This document shows, one piece after another, positions 8,382 to 17,022 of a DNA stretch of 64,000 nt. The DNA comes from Oceanirhabdus sp. W0125-5. Its GTDB lineage: Bacteria; Bacillota; Clostridia; Clostridiales; Clostridiaceae. How positions within the stretch are numbered: position 1 is the stretch's first letter; every line of letters starts with the position of its first letter. Under the pieces are notes generated by a model. That model had not been told where the DNA came from, ran no database searches, and saw only the letters and a list, made by a program, of their open reading frames with translations. Made by a program: the position numbers and the translations under genes. Location of the stretch: NCBI RefSeq assembly GCF_027938815.1, contig NZ_CP115913.1, positions 4,126,001 through 4,190,000 of the forward strand. The letters are read 5' to 3'.

Positions 8382-8630
8382 TTATAGGAATATCATTGAA
8401 CCTCTCCATCTCACTATATATCGCCAAATATGGTATTTCTCAAATATCATGTAGTTCTCAATTACAAGCTTCTTATTATAGCTCATATTTCGTGATTGTA
8501 TTCTATTTAATATGTAGTTTCCTACATGTCTATTCAATTTTTTAATAGTGTTGATAACTAGCATGAATGAACTTAAGAGGAGTGTCATTACTAAGAATGC
8601 ATTTATCAACCATATATAATCAATTTTCAT
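8382..8630 (-). CDS. Small membrane protein of unknown function
   Basis: 82 residues with one N-terminal membrane helix (about 8-28, LINAFLVMTLLLSSFMLVI) and a basic, aromatic tail. AAGGGG precedes the ATG. It ends 27 bp before the yidC-like start, so the two are probably cotranscribed, and it may be a partner or substrate of that insertase (inference). No family recognised. Confidence 0.55.
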   Translation of the reverse strand: MKIDYIWLINAFLVMTLLLSSFMLVINTIKKLNRHVGNYILNRIQSRNMSYNKKLVIENYMIFEKYHIWRYIVRWRGSMIFL

Positions 8631-8723
8631 GTTTTCTTACCCCTTAATGCAGTTTTAAATACCTTGTAGTTATATATTACCATGTTTCTTTATATTTGTA
8701 TATAATATTATTCGTTTCATATA

Positions 8724-8764
8724 ATAAAAAAATCCTACTATAGGGGAAGTCATAGTAGGATTTT
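8724..8764 (-). terminator. Terminator after aldolase gene
   Basis: Perfect stem AATCCTACTAT / ATAGTAGGATT with a T-tract on the minus strand, 25 bp after the fba stop. Confidence 0.9.
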
Positions 8765-8788
8765 AAAATTTATTTAAATTATTTGGTA

Positions 8789-9814
8789 TTATTTTGTATA
8801 AAGAGTTTTTCCAGTAGATCTTAGCATATCACAAGCTTGCATGATTCTTTCAGCCATTCCAGCTTGAGCCTTCTTAAGGTATGCTCTTGGGTCATATACC
8901 TTCTTGTTTCCAACTTCTCCTTCAATCTTAAGAACTCCATCATAGTTCTTCATTATATGATCAACAACTGGTCTTGTGAAAGCATATTGAGTATCTGTAT
9001 CGATGTTCATTTTAATAACACCATACTCTAATGACTCGTGAATTTCTTCTAGTGTAGAACCTGAACCACCGTGGAATACTAATAAGTAGCTCTTATCTTC
9101 TCCATATTTCGCTTTAAGAGAAGCTTGACCAACTTTAAGAACCTCAGGCTTTAACTTAACATTTCCAGGCTTGTATACACCGTGAACATTACCAAAAGTA
9201 GCAGCTAGCATAAACTCCCCTTGATCAGCTAGAGCTTCTTGGAACATTTCCATATCTTCTGGAGTAGTGTATAATTTGTCCTTTGAAACGTGCTCGTTGT
9301 TAACACCATCTTCTTCTCCACCAACAACACCAGCTTCAACTTCAAGGATAATTTCATTTTCAGCACATAAAGCCATAAGTTCTTTAGAAATTTTAACGTT
9401 CTCTTCCATTGGGATATCAGATCCATCAAACATGTGACTGTTGAATAGATTTGGTAATCCTTGAGCTCTTCTCTTTCTTGTCTCTTCAATAAGTGGCTTT
9501 AAGAACGTGTCCACATTTGCAGCAGAACAATGGTCTGTGTGTAATGCAATATTAATCTCATATTTTTCAGCCATTAGATGAACATGATTAGCTAAAGTGA
9601 TAGCTCCAATAACACTATCTTGTATCATACCTGAAGCATGTTTAGCTCCACCCATAGATACTTGAATTATTCCGTCTGATTTAGCTTTTGCTAATCCTTC
9701 AAGAACAGCATTAGCAGTCTCGATTGATGATACATTAACTGCAGTATAAGCATACTTACCTTCCTGAGCTTTTTTTAACATTTCTTTATAACCTTGATAA
9801 TTTACTACTGGCAT
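8789..9814 (-). CDS. fba: Class II fructose-bisphosphate aldolase
   Basis: 341 residues from the ATG at 9814 (GAGGAG eight bases upstream); an in-frame TTG further up is not needed. It cleaves fructose 1,6-bisphosphate to dihydroxyacetone phosphate and glyceraldehyde 3-phosphate in glycolysis. Zinc ligands and active-site motifs are visible: ALHTDHCSAA (Asp and His), EVEAGVVGGEEDG, FGNVHGVYKPGN, VFHGGSGS and KMNIDTDTQ. Length and the EDG insert fit the class IIA (E. coli FbaA) type rather than the shorter Bacillus FbaA type. It has its own sigma-A promoter with a pair of operator-like repeats just upstream and its own terminator. Confidence 0.95.
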   Translation of the reverse strand: MPVVNYQGYKEMLKKAQEGKYAYTAVNVSSIETANAVLEGLAKAKSDGIIQVSMGGAKHASGMIQDSVIGAITLANHVHLMAEKYEINIALHTDHCSAANVDTFLKPLIEETRKRRAQGLPNLFNSHMFDGSDIPMEENVKISKELMALCAENEIILEVEAGVVGGEEDGVNNEHVSKDKLYTTPEDMEMFQEALADQGEFMLAATFGNVHGVYKPGNVKLKPEVLKVGQASLKAKYGEDKSYLLVFHGGSGSTLEEIHESLEYGVIKMNIDTDTQYAFTRPVVDHIMKNYDGVLKIEGEVGNKKVYDPRAYLKKAQAGMAERIMQACDMLRSTGKTLYTK

Positions 9815-9877
9815 ATAATCACTCCTCAATTAATATGTATATATTAAATTTATTGATTTCTTTTTCTCTCTAATGCA

Positions 9878-9906
9878 ATAATAACTCTTTATTGATACTA
9901 AGTCAA
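9878..9906 (-). promoter_or_regulatory. Promoter of fba
   Basis: TTGACT (9901-9906) and TATTAT (9878-9883) on the minus strand with a 17-bp spacer, about 65 bp before the ATG. Confidence 0.75.
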
Positions 9907-9912
9907 TACTTT

Positions 9913-9949
9913 TGGGGTAATTTTATCCCATGGGGTTATTTTTGTCCCA
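9913..9949. promoter_or_regulatory. Tandem operator-like repeats upstream of fba promoter
   Basis: TGGGGTAATTTTATCCCA (9913-9930) is followed at once by TGGGGTTATTTTTGTCCCA (9931-9949). Each half is itself an imperfect palindrome (TGGG...CCCA). They end 6 bp upstream of the -35 box, a typical place for an activator or looping regulator. The regulator is unknown. Confidence 0.55.
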
Positions 9950-9967
9950 CCCCTTATAAAAAAATGT

Positions 9968-10212
9968 ATAATTGATAATGGATAATGGATAATGATGGAT
10001 GCTTCTCACTTACGTGAGAAGCTATATTTTATTGTTCTTTAGGACAATATGATTCACCTCATTTTATCTGCGATAAAATATTGTAGCTTAAATACAATAT
10101 TTCATCATTGATGAAACGAGTAAACGATTATTGTCCTCTGGTCAATAATATTAAAATTTCACAGAGTGAAATGTCAATCATTCTCAATTCTACATTCTAC
10201 ATTCTCCATTAT
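9968..10212. repeat. MITE-like element, full copy
   Basis: About 245 bp with related imperfect ends (ATAATGGATAATGGATAATG at the left; reverse complement of CTACATTCTACATTCTCC at the right) and internal hairpins such as CTTCTCACTTACGTGAGAAG and ATATTTCATCATTGATGAAA. It has no coding capacity. Its right end runs into the aadE-like gene and supplies its stop codon. Related pieces lie at 5998-6125 and 7668-7726. Confidence 0.75.
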
Positions 10213-11035
10213 CTTTTATCTTTTTCAAGTACTCAGTAACATTAACATCATATTCCATCGGATACTCATAACCTAATTTATCCGCCACTCTTGTTCCAAT
10301 CTTTCTTATAAACTTGCCTGCTAAAAACAACTTTTCCCAAATCTCTTCATAATCATTAGATGAATATAACTCACTAAATTCTTTATACTCCTCTTCATCC
10401 ATGAAGTTCTTAAACCATTTGCCTGCTGTTCCTGTATTAACTGACCAATTATTTGTCATTCCTATATCCCATGAGACTAGTGATTTTATGCTATCCATAA
10501 AGTATTTATCATAAGCGTTTCTTACATAAGGAAGTTCATCTCTCCATATACCTTTTGCTATATATGGTTGCAGCCACCAAGCTTCATTTAACATCATATC
10601 AAATGTTTTTTCATCAGGTTGCTTAATAACATATGTACTATCATTAGGTTCTGGTATTTCTGGTGCTATATCATCCTTATCAAGTAACCACAGGCTCAAA
10701 GAGTCTTCTTTTCCTTTTTCTTTAATATCAAGTACACTAGAAAAACTAAGATCTATCCTAAAATCATCAAATTGCATTAGGAAAATATAACTTCCATCTT
10801 CAAAGTCATTTTGTTGAACTATTACTGGCTTTCCAAACCTACTAATCCACTCTCTATTTTTTTTAAATTTAAGTTCTTCTAAATTATCTATAAAAAATAC
10901 CACATCATAATCCTGCATTATATCCTTTGGTGCATTAGAATTCACTCTTGATCCATTCATCATTACAACTCTTACAGATTCATCACTTTCTGCAAATTCA
11001 AGAATTAAATTAATAACTTTGTCCTTTACTATCAT
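10190..11035 (-). CDS. Aminoglycoside 6-adenylyltransferase-like protein
   Basis: 281 residues, close to the usual length of ANT(6)/AadE enzymes. A nucleotidyltransferase motif is seen near the start: MMNGSRVNSNAP followed by DYDVVFF, the paired aspartates that bind metal. Downstream are the family's ATP/substrate blocks, such as NEAWWLQPYIAKGIWRDELPY. Proven members adenylate streptomycin, but many clostridial copies are untested, so resistance is only a possibility. The C-terminal NGECRM and stop codon are encoded by the inserted MITE-like repeat. Confidence 0.85.
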   Translation of the reverse strand: MIVKDKVINLILEFAESDESVRVVMMNGSRVNSNAPKDIMQDYDVVFFIDNLEELKFKKNREWISRFGKPVIVQQNDFEDGSYIFLMQFDDFRIDLSFSSVLDIKEKGKEDSLSLWLLDKDDIAPEIPEPNDSTYVIKQPDEKTFDMMLNEAWWLQPYIAKGIWRDELPYVRNAYDKYFMDSIKSLVSWDIGMTNNWSVNTGTAGKWFKNFMDEEEYKEFSELYSSNDYEEIWEKLFLAGKFIRKIGTRVADKLGYEYPMEYDVNVTEYLKKIKDNGECRM

Positions 11036-11104
11036 ATGTAATTCTCCTCTTAACCCTCTCTTTGAATTTACTTTTCTTTTGTAGTTATAGTTTTAATAAT
11101 GTTA

Positions 11105-11145
11105 CATCTCTCTCTTTTTTAAAATAATGTTGAAAACTGTACAAG
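11105..11145 (-). repeat. Dispersed ~40-bp repeat, copy 1
   Basis: CTCTCTCTTTTTTAAAATAA then TGTTGAAAACTGTACAAG. It is the reverse complement of the motif at 32555, 37165 and 37359, and lies between the methyltransferase and aadE-like genes. Confidence 0.7.
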
Positions 11146-11203
11146 CATTAATTACAGTTTTTTGTCCAAACAGTATAATAACTCATCATCAAGTTTTAAT
11201 ACT

Positions 11204-12091
11204 TCAACTTATCTTTTCACAAACACCAATAATACCCGCTCTCCTAAAAGACCCTGGCCCATCAGGCATTACCTCTATATCGTACCTCTCACATAACTCA
11301 ATAAACTCTTCTTTTTTAGATAACTTGTCCATCATTTTCTTAACTTCATTTGCTGAATGTTGTCTATATAGATGAATTAAATACATATGAGTCAAACTAC
11401 CTATGCTTCTTACTGCTGAGACTTTCATTCCATTCTTTTCAAGTTCATCTTTTAACTCATTGCAGCTAAATGCCTTTAACTCATTAATTGTGCATAAATC
11501 TTCTCCATTATGGTACTTGTCCATTTCCCACATTCCATTATCCATCATTTCTACTACAGATGGAGACATATCCTTCAAGGTTTTCATACTATAATTAAGC
11601 CATGTAGCAGTCATACAAGCCTTATTTGAAACAGACACAATAAGTCTTTTCTTAGTAACCCTACAACTTTCCCCAATCACTTTACTAGCTTTTACTCCTG
11701 AAAATGAAATAGGACCATCTTGATTTAATACCAAATCAAATTCCCCATCTTTAAACATATTAAGGTCACTTGCATCACCTTTTATGAAAGTAATATTATT
11801 AATACCAAGCTTATCAGCTTTATTCTTAGCAGTTTTTAACATCTTATCTGAAATATCCAGATGTGTTACCTTAAATCCAGCTTTAGCAAGTGGTATAGAA
11901 AACACTCCTGTCGCCCCACCAACATCTAATATTGTCTTAATCCCTTTTAAATTTCTTAGAATCTCTCTCCATCTTAATTGTCTATTAACATACTCATCAT
12001 CATAATCAACCTCTTCAACAGAGGACATCCTATCCCACCAGTCAGTTATTTCCTTCAAATCCCCATCTAACACATTTATTCTCCCTTTCAA
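11204..12091 (-). CDS. Class I SAM-dependent methyltransferase
   Basis: 295 residues. Rossmann-type SAM-binding motif I ILDVGGATGVFSIPLA (about 57-72), followed by THLDIS, GDASDLNMF and FDLVLNQDGPIS. The family transfers a methyl group from S-adenosylmethionine; the acceptor is not evident. No membrane segment. It stands between the hydrogenase operon and the aadE-like gene. A drug- or metabolite-modifying role would be a guess. Confidence 0.85.
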   Translation of the reverse strand: MKGRINVLDGDLKEITDWWDRMSSVEEVDYDDEYVNRQLRWREILRNLKGIKTILDVGGATGVFSIPLAKAGFKVTHLDISDKMLKTAKNKADKLGINNITFIKGDASDLNMFKDGEFDLVLNQDGPISFSGVKASKVIGESCRVTKKRLIVSVSNKACMTATWLNYSMKTLKDMSPSVVEMMDNGMWEMDKYHNGEDLCTINELKAFSCNELKDELEKNGMKVSAVRSIGSLTHMYLIHLYRQHSANEVKKMMDKLSKKEEFIELCERYDIEVMPDGPGSFRRAGIIGVCEKIS

Positions 12092-12170
12092 ATTTATTAT
12101 CTAATGTTATTTATTTAATATTATACCATATTATATAAATTGCTAATAATTTTTCATTTTACTAAAGAAT

Positions 12171-12222
12171 AAAAAAACATTATCTAGGACTGTTATAAAA
12201 CCAGCTCTTTGATAATGTTTAA
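12171..12222 (-). terminator. Terminator of the hydrogenase/hyp operon
   Basis: Long stem AAACATTATC / GATAATGTTT with extra inner pairing and a run of T on the minus strand, 15 bp after the hypE stop. Confidence 0.8.
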
Positions 12223-12236
12223 ATCATAATTAATTA

Positions 12237-13241
12237 TTAACATATTCTAGGTAATAGTTCGCCAGTAGGCATATTCACTATTCTAGTTCCTCCTATTTCA
12301 GTTTTAAGATATACATTATGTGTATCATCTTCAATTACCTCTCCAATAATTTGTGCATCTTTCCCTTTGGGATGTTCTTTCATTACTTTTAATACCTCTT
12401 CTGAATCCTCTTCACCTACTATCAATACAACTTTTCCTTCGTTTGCTATATATAAAGGTTCTAACCCTAGAATTTCACACATGCTCTCTACTTCTATTTT
12501 CACTGGTATTAAGCTTTCTTTTATGATTATACTCTTTTTACTTTCTTTCGCAAATTCATTCAGTGTTGTTGCAAGTCCACCTCTTGTTGGATCCCTTAAT
12601 ATCCTTACATTCTTGCTTGTATTTAAAACATTATCAATAAGTTCAAATAATAGACCACAATCACTTTCTACTTCAACATCAAATTCTAAGTTATTTCTTT
12701 TGGACATAATACAAACACCATGATCACCTAAAGTTCCACTTATGATTACTTTATCACCTGCTTTGATGTTCTCACTGCTCAAATATATATCCCGTTCCAA
12801 TACACCTATACCAGTTGTATTTATGTATATTTTATCTCCACTTCCTTTATCAACTACCTTTGTGTCACCAGCAACTATTTTTACTTTTGCTTCATTAGCT
12901 GTTTCGCTTATTGACTTTACAATTTTTTCTAATTCCTCTATCTCTAACCCCTCTTCAATAATAAATCCTACTGTAATATATAGAGGTTTTGCTCCACTCA
13001 TAGCTAAATCATTAATTGTTCCACATACAGATAGCTTTCCAATATCTCCTCCATTAAAAAATATTGGGTTTACAACAAATGAATCTGTGGATACAGCAAT
13101 TTTCCCATTACAAACAGGTAATATCGATGAATCATTTTTTTGAAGTAAAATATCATTATTAAAGTATTTATAAAACAATTCTTCTATTAATTTATTAGTT
13201 GTAGCTCCACCACTACCATGTGATAATGTTATTATACTCAT
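12237..13241 (-). CDS. hypE: Hydrogenase maturation factor HypE
   Basis: 334 residues. PurM-like ATP-binding protein that dehydrates the carbamoyl group on its C-terminal cysteine to a thiocyanate, the source of cyanide ligands for the [NiFe] centre. The N-terminal LSHGSGGATTNKL, the AVSTDSFVV motif and the essential C-terminal end PRIC are all present. It acts with HypF (not in this window) and hands cyanide to HypC-HypD, encoded just upstream. Last gene of the operon. Confidence 0.95.
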   Translation of the reverse strand: MSIITLSHGSGGATTNKLIEELFYKYFNNDILLQKNDSSILPVCNGKIAVSTDSFVVNPIFFNGGDIGKLSVCGTINDLAMSGAKPLYITVGFIIEEGLEIEELEKIVKSISETANEAKVKIVAGDTKVVDKGSGDKIYINTTGIGVLERDIYLSSENIKAGDKVIISGTLGDHGVCIMSKRNNLEFDVEVESDCGLLFELIDNVLNTSKNVRILRDPTRGGLATTLNEFAKESKKSIIIKESLIPVKIEVESMCEILGLEPLYIANEGKVVLIVGEEDSEEVLKVMKEHPKGKDAQIIGEVIEDDTHNVYLKTEIGGTRIVNMPTGELLPRIC

Positions 13242-13266
13242 TCAAACACTTCCCTTTAACATACGT

Positions 13267-14355
13267 TTATTTTGTTGAACCATATTTATAATATGCTGAA
13301 CATGTTCCCTCTTCTGAAACCATACATGCTCCTACTGGATTCATTGGATTACATACTTTTGAAAATAATTTACAATCTAATGGATTCTTTTTCCCTTTAA
13401 GTATCTCACTACAAATACATCCTTTTAAGGGCTTATCTTCACTCAGTCTTATTTTAAGTTTACTTTCCGTATCATATAAACTATACTTCTTCTTTAATCT
13501 AAGGCCTGTACCTTCAAGTTTTCCAAGTCCTCTCCAATTACTATCAGTCACATCAAATATTTCATCCATAATCTTTATTGCTTTATCATTACCATTATAA
13601 TTAACTATTCTTCCATATGTATTTCTCACTTCATTAATGTTATTATTTATCATTTCAATTAAATTATATAGTCCTATAATAATATCACCTGATTCAAAAC
13701 CTGCAACAACTGCAGGAACTCCGAATTCTTTTGCTAAAAACTCATAAGGCTTGACCCCAATGACAGTGCTAACATGACCAGGGCATAAGAATCCATCTAT
13801 TTTAATATCTTTTTCTAATACTAAAGCGTTCATTGTTCTTGGCATTGTTTTTATAGATTGTAGTATTGAATAGTTTTCAACCCTTTCTCTCTCAGCAATT
13901 TTTATACTTAATGCTATTGCAGGGGCTGTTGTTTCAAATCCTACTGCTAAAAATATAACTTCCTTAGCAGGATTCTCCTTAGCAATCTTCACAGCATCTA
14001 ACGGGGAATATACAATCCTAATATCTCTGCCTAAAGCTTTCTCCCTTTGGAGAGAACTTTTATTTCCTGGTACCTTTAACATGTCTCCAAATGTGGTTAT
14101 TATTATATCTTTCCTTTGTGATAAATCAATTACAGTATCTATATATCCCTGAGAGGTTACACAAACGGGACATCCTGGACCTGATACAAGCTTTATATTC
14201 TCTGGAAGCAATTCTTTAATACCACTTCTGAATATGGACATAGTATGTGTTCCACATACTTCCATTATTACAACATCTTTCTCAACATGTTTACATATCT
14301 TTTCAAGCATCTTCTTAACTAGCTCGGGATCTCTAAATTCTTTTACGTACTTCAT
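13267..14355 (-). CDS. hypD: Hydrogenase maturation factor HypD
   Basis: 362 residues. Iron-sulfur scaffold on which Fe(CN)2CO is assembled together with HypC. Conserved cysteine motifs are seen: EVCGTHTMSIFRSG, SGPGCPVCVTSQGY, and the C-terminal cluster-binding CICSEIL...DCKLF...VCNP...ACMVSEEGTC. Full length for the family. It lies 15 bp after hypC and 25 bp before hypE. Confidence 0.96.
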   Translation of the reverse strand: MKYVKEFRDPELVKKMLEKICKHVEKDVVIMEVCGTHTMSIFRSGIKELLPENIKLVSGPGCPVCVTSQGYIDTVIDLSQRKDIIITTFGDMLKVPGNKSSLQREKALGRDIRIVYSPLDAVKIAKENPAKEVIFLAVGFETTAPAIALSIKIAERERVENYSILQSIKTMPRTMNALVLEKDIKIDGFLCPGHVSTVIGVKPYEFLAKEFGVPAVVAGFESGDIIIGLYNLIEMINNNINEVRNTYGRIVNYNGNDKAIKIMDEIFDVTDSNWRGLGKLEGTGLRLKKKYSLYDTESKLKIRLSEDKPLKGCICSEILKGKKNPLDCKLFSKVCNPMNPVGACMVSEEGTCSAYYKYGSTK

Positions 14356-14370
14356 TTTTCATCCCCTTTA

Positions 14371-14589
14371 TTAATTTTCTTTTGCTAATTCTTTAAATAT
14401 TTCTAAGGTTTTTTCAGCTTCTTCTTTATCAATCTTCTGCATTGCGCATCCTGCATGAAGGAGAACATAGTCCCCAACCTTCAAATCATATACTAAATCA
14501 ATATTTATTTTTTTCTTCACTCCACCAAAATTAACCACTGCATCATTATCTCTAACTTCTATAACTTCTACTGGTACCGCTACACACAT
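14371..14589 (-). CDS. hypC: Hydrogenase maturation chaperone HypC
   Basis: 72 residues from the ATG at 14589, chosen because HypC must begin Met-Cys (MCVAVPVEV) and GGGGGAAAG precedes it; the longer open frame is not the start. After removal of Met, Cys2 holds the iron centre. The CAMQKID motif near residue 50 is typical. It shuttles the iron ligand unit from HypD to the hydrogenase large subunit. Confidence 0.94.
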   Translation of the reverse strand: MCVAVPVEVIEVRDNDAVVNFGGVKKKINIDLVYDLKVGDYVLLHAGCAMQKIDKEEAEKTLEIFKELAKEN

Positions 14590-14602
14590 TTTCTTTCCCC
14601 CA

Positions 14603-15358
14603 TCATATCTTTTTTTCTTCAACAGTCTTATTTTTACTTGTTATCTTGCTATATAAGTACATTAAACCTAAACTTAATTCGAATAATAGAGTTAATGGTA
14701 AAGATACCGCTAACAAAGTAAAAGCATCAGGTGTTGGCGTTATTATCGCTGTAATTATTACTATAACCAACACTGCGTATTTTCTCTTTTTAGCTAAAGT
14801 TTTATAATTAAGAATACCAAACTTAGATAGTAACAACATAATCATTGGAAGTTCAAAAACAGATCCCATAGCTACTGTTAAACCTATTACAAAGGAAAAA
14901 TATTTTCCAACTGAAAGCATTGGCACCATATGTTCATTTCCAAAGCTCATTAAGTAACTTAATGTTGTGGGAAGTATAAATGCAAAGCAAAAATATATTC
15001 CACTAAAAAATAATGCTACTATAAATGGCAAACATGAAAAAACAATTATTTTTTCTTTTTTATACATAGCAGGTGAGATAAACAGTAATGTTTGCAAGAA
15101 TATTATTGGAGATGATAAAACTATTCCTCCAAATACAGCAACTTTAAGCTTTGTTAGAAAACCTTCTAAAGGTGTTATAAACACTAAATCTATTTTCCCT
15201 GCAGTATCAAGAGGTCCTTTCATTAAGGAAGTTATTTCAGCAGATTTCATATAAGCTAAAACTGAAAAAATTGTTATAAACAAACAACATATTAATATTC
15301 TTTTTCTAACCTCATCTAAGTGATCAATTATACTCATTTCTTCAAACTCTTTGCTCAT
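14603..15358 (-). CDS. tatC: Twin-arginine translocase subunit TatC
   Basis: 251 residues with six predicted membrane helices. The N-terminal cytoplasmic motif HLDEVRKRI, which recognises twin-arginine signals, is visible near residue 14. TatC is the receptor for folded Tat substrates. It sits inside the hydrogenase operon between tatA and hypC, and the obvious cargo is the hydrogenase, whose two small subunits carry SRRSFLKW signals. Confidence 0.95.
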   Translation of the reverse strand: MSKEFEEMSIIDHLDEVRKRILICCLFITIFSVLAYMKSAEITSLMKGPLDTAGKIDLVFITPLEGFLTKLKVAVFGGIVLSSPIIFLQTLLFISPAMYKKEKIIVFSCLPFIVALFFSGIYFCFAFILPTTLSYLMSFGNEHMVPMLSVGKYFSFVIGLTVAMGSVFELPMIMLLLSKFGILNYKTLAKKRKYAVLVIVIITAIITPTPDAFTLLAVSLPLTLLFELSLGLMYLYSKITSKNKTVEEKKI

Positions 15359-15379
15359 CTATCTCACCTACCTTTCTTT

Positions 15380-15553
15380 TTATTTTTCTTCTTTATCTTC
15401 AACTAAATCTTTCGTTACTTCCTTAGTTGCTTTTTTAAATTCTTTAATTGAGGTTCCTATAGCACGCCCTACCTCTGGAAGCTTTTTAGGTCCAAAAATA
15501 ACAAGGGCAATAACTAAAATTACTATTAATTCTGGTAATCCCAAACTAGGCAT
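15380..15553 (-). CDS. tatA: Twin-arginine translocase pore subunit TatA
   Basis: 57 residues, missed by length-based ORF calling. One N-terminal membrane helix ([16 protein letters not shown]), the hinge [14 protein letters not shown] typical of TatA, then an amphipathic helix ([16 protein letters not shown]) and a charged tail. No polar residue typical of TatB is evident, so it probably serves in a minimal TatA-TatC system, as in other Gram-positives. The ATG overlaps the hypB stop and the gene ends 22 bp before tatC. Confidence 0.92.
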   Translation of the reverse strand: MPSLGLPELIVILVIALVIFGPKKLPEVGRAIGTSIKEFKKATKEVTKDLVEDKEEK

Positions 15554-16226
15554 TTACAACCCCTCCTTTTTCTTTTATTTTTTCTTTGAAGTACTCAGCT
15601 AAATCTTTTATTCCTTCTTCTGTTGTACATGATACCTCAAATATTTTAATGTTTTCATTTAATGATTTTATATCCTCATATAAATCATCCATTGAAAAAT
15701 TTGTATATTCCAATAAATCTATCTTATTAACTATAAGTACCTCTGATCTTTGAAACATTGAAGGATATTTTAATGGCTTATCATTTCCCTCAGTTATGCT
15801 TAAAACTGTTACTTTCATGTCTTCACTTAAATCGTACGATGCAGGACATACTAAATTACCAACATTTTCGATTATTAAGAAGTCTGTATCTTCAATGTTA
15901 ATATTACTTAATGCTTCCTCTATCATTAACGCATCCAAGTGGCAACCGCCACCTGTATTTACTTGAAGTACCTGAATTCCATGACTTTCTATTCTATCTG
16001 CATCTTTTGTAGTATATAGATCACCTTCTATTACACACATATTTAACTCTTTCTTTAAACTCTTAATAATCTTTTCTAATACAGATGTTTTTCCTGCTCC
16101 AGGAGAGCCAAGCATATTTATTGTGAAAATCCCCTTTTCTTTCAACAACTCTCTATTTTTTTTAGCTATCTCATTATTTGTGCCTAGTATATTCTTTTTT
16201 ACTAAAATCTGCTTCATTTTATTCAC
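15546..16226 (-). CDS. hypB: Hydrogenase nickel incorporation GTPase HypB
   Basis: 226 residues. SIMIBI GTPase with Walker [10 protein letters not shown] (about 40-48), a [10 protein letters not shown] metal site at the dimer interface, and NKIDLLEY for guanine recognition. It delivers nickel to the large subunit with HypA. The N-terminal histidine-rich nickel store of some HypB proteins is absent. Overlaps both hypA and tatA slightly. Confidence 0.96.
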   Translation of the reverse strand: MNKMKQILVKKNILGTNNEIAKKNRELLKEKGIFTINMLGSPGAGKTSVLEKIIKSLKKELNMCVIEGDLYTTKDADRIESHGIQVLQVNTGGGCHLDALMIEEALSNINIEDTDFLIIENVGNLVCPASYDLSEDMKVTVLSITEGNDKPLKYPSMFQRSEVLIVNKIDLLEYTNFSMDDLYEDIKSLNENIKIFEVSCTTEEGIKDLAEYFKEKIKEKGGVVNA

Positions 16227-16560
16227 CTTCTATCTCTTCTAAAAGTAATTCGTATCCACTTATGATATTATTGCTAAACACATTACACTTTGGACATTTC
16301 TTATCTGTAAAAGAAATATCAAATATTTCACCACATTCACTGCATTCACTCTTGGCTTTAACTCTATTAATGATCAATTCAGCTTTTTCTGTTTCAGTAT
16401 CTTTTGAAAATGCCTGGAATGCGAATTTCAAAGCACTATCTTCAACACAACTGAATTCTCCAATTTTTAATACGACTTTATTAACTCTTTTTATATTGTG
16501 TCTTCTTACATTTTCATTAATAATATTAAATATTTCACCCATTATTGAAACTTCATGCAC
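16219..16560 (-). CDS. hypA: Hydrogenase nickel metallochaperone HypA
   Basis: 113 residues from the GTG at 16560, chosen because it gives Met-His-Glu (MHEVSIMGEI); His2 is the nickel ligand in this family. A GTG three codons upstream is also open. A structural zinc site CSECG...CPKC lies at about 70-90. HypA receives nickel and works with HypB. Confidence 0.94.
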   Translation of the reverse strand: MHEVSIMGEIFNIINENVRRHNIKRVNKVVLKIGEFSCVEDSALKFAFQAFSKDTETEKAELIINRVKAKSECSECGEIFDISFTDKKCPKCNVFSNNIISGYELLLEEIEGE

Positions 16561-16569
16561 TAATATCAC

Positions 16570-17022
16570 CTATTCACTTTCTATTTCTTCTTTAACAATT
16601 CTTATGATATTTGGCATCTCATTCTTAAGTGTTTGGGATAACTCCATATCATAAAATATTTCATGTGGTTCAACCCCTATAATAATCACCTCTGGGTCAG
16701 CTCCCATTAAGTTTGCTTGCTTGATAATATCAAAAACCTGTACATCATGAAGTGATGAATTAGATTTTATATAAGTCCCCAACTCTTCTGGTGTAATCCT
16801 GTATATTGTTCCAGGTTCATGTCCACCTTTTAAACTATCAACAACAATAATTTTCTCGTTATCTAAAAAATACCCTAACAAATCAAATGTTGATGTTCCA
16901 CCATCTATTAAATCAACATCACATCTCAATTTTTCTTTATGGAGTTCACTTATTAAGTGAACCCCTATACCATCATCTCTTAATAATATATTGCCGATTC
17001 CTATTATGCATTGTTTCTTCAT
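16570..17022 (-). CDS. Hydrogenase maturation protease (HyaD/HupD/HycI family)
   Basis: 150 residues. Endopeptidase that trims the C-terminal tail of the large subunit once nickel is in place. Nickel-sensing residues match the family: acidic residue in GIGNILLRDDGIG, Asp in IVVDSLKGG and His in SSLHDVQ. Its ATG overlaps the large-subunit stop (TAATG), so translation is coupled with its substrate. Confidence 0.94.
   Translation of the reverse strand: MKKQCIIGIGNILLRDDGIGVHLISELHKEKLRCDVDLIDGGTSTFDLLGYFLDNEKIIVVDSLKGGHEPGTIYRITPEELGTYIKSNSSLHDVQVFDIIKQANLMGADPEVIIIGVEPHEIFYDMELSQTLKNEMPNIIRIVKEEIESE

Noticed and set aside
12367-13143. Two plus-strand ORFs inside hypE
   Set aside because: Antisense shadows of a well-conserved gene.
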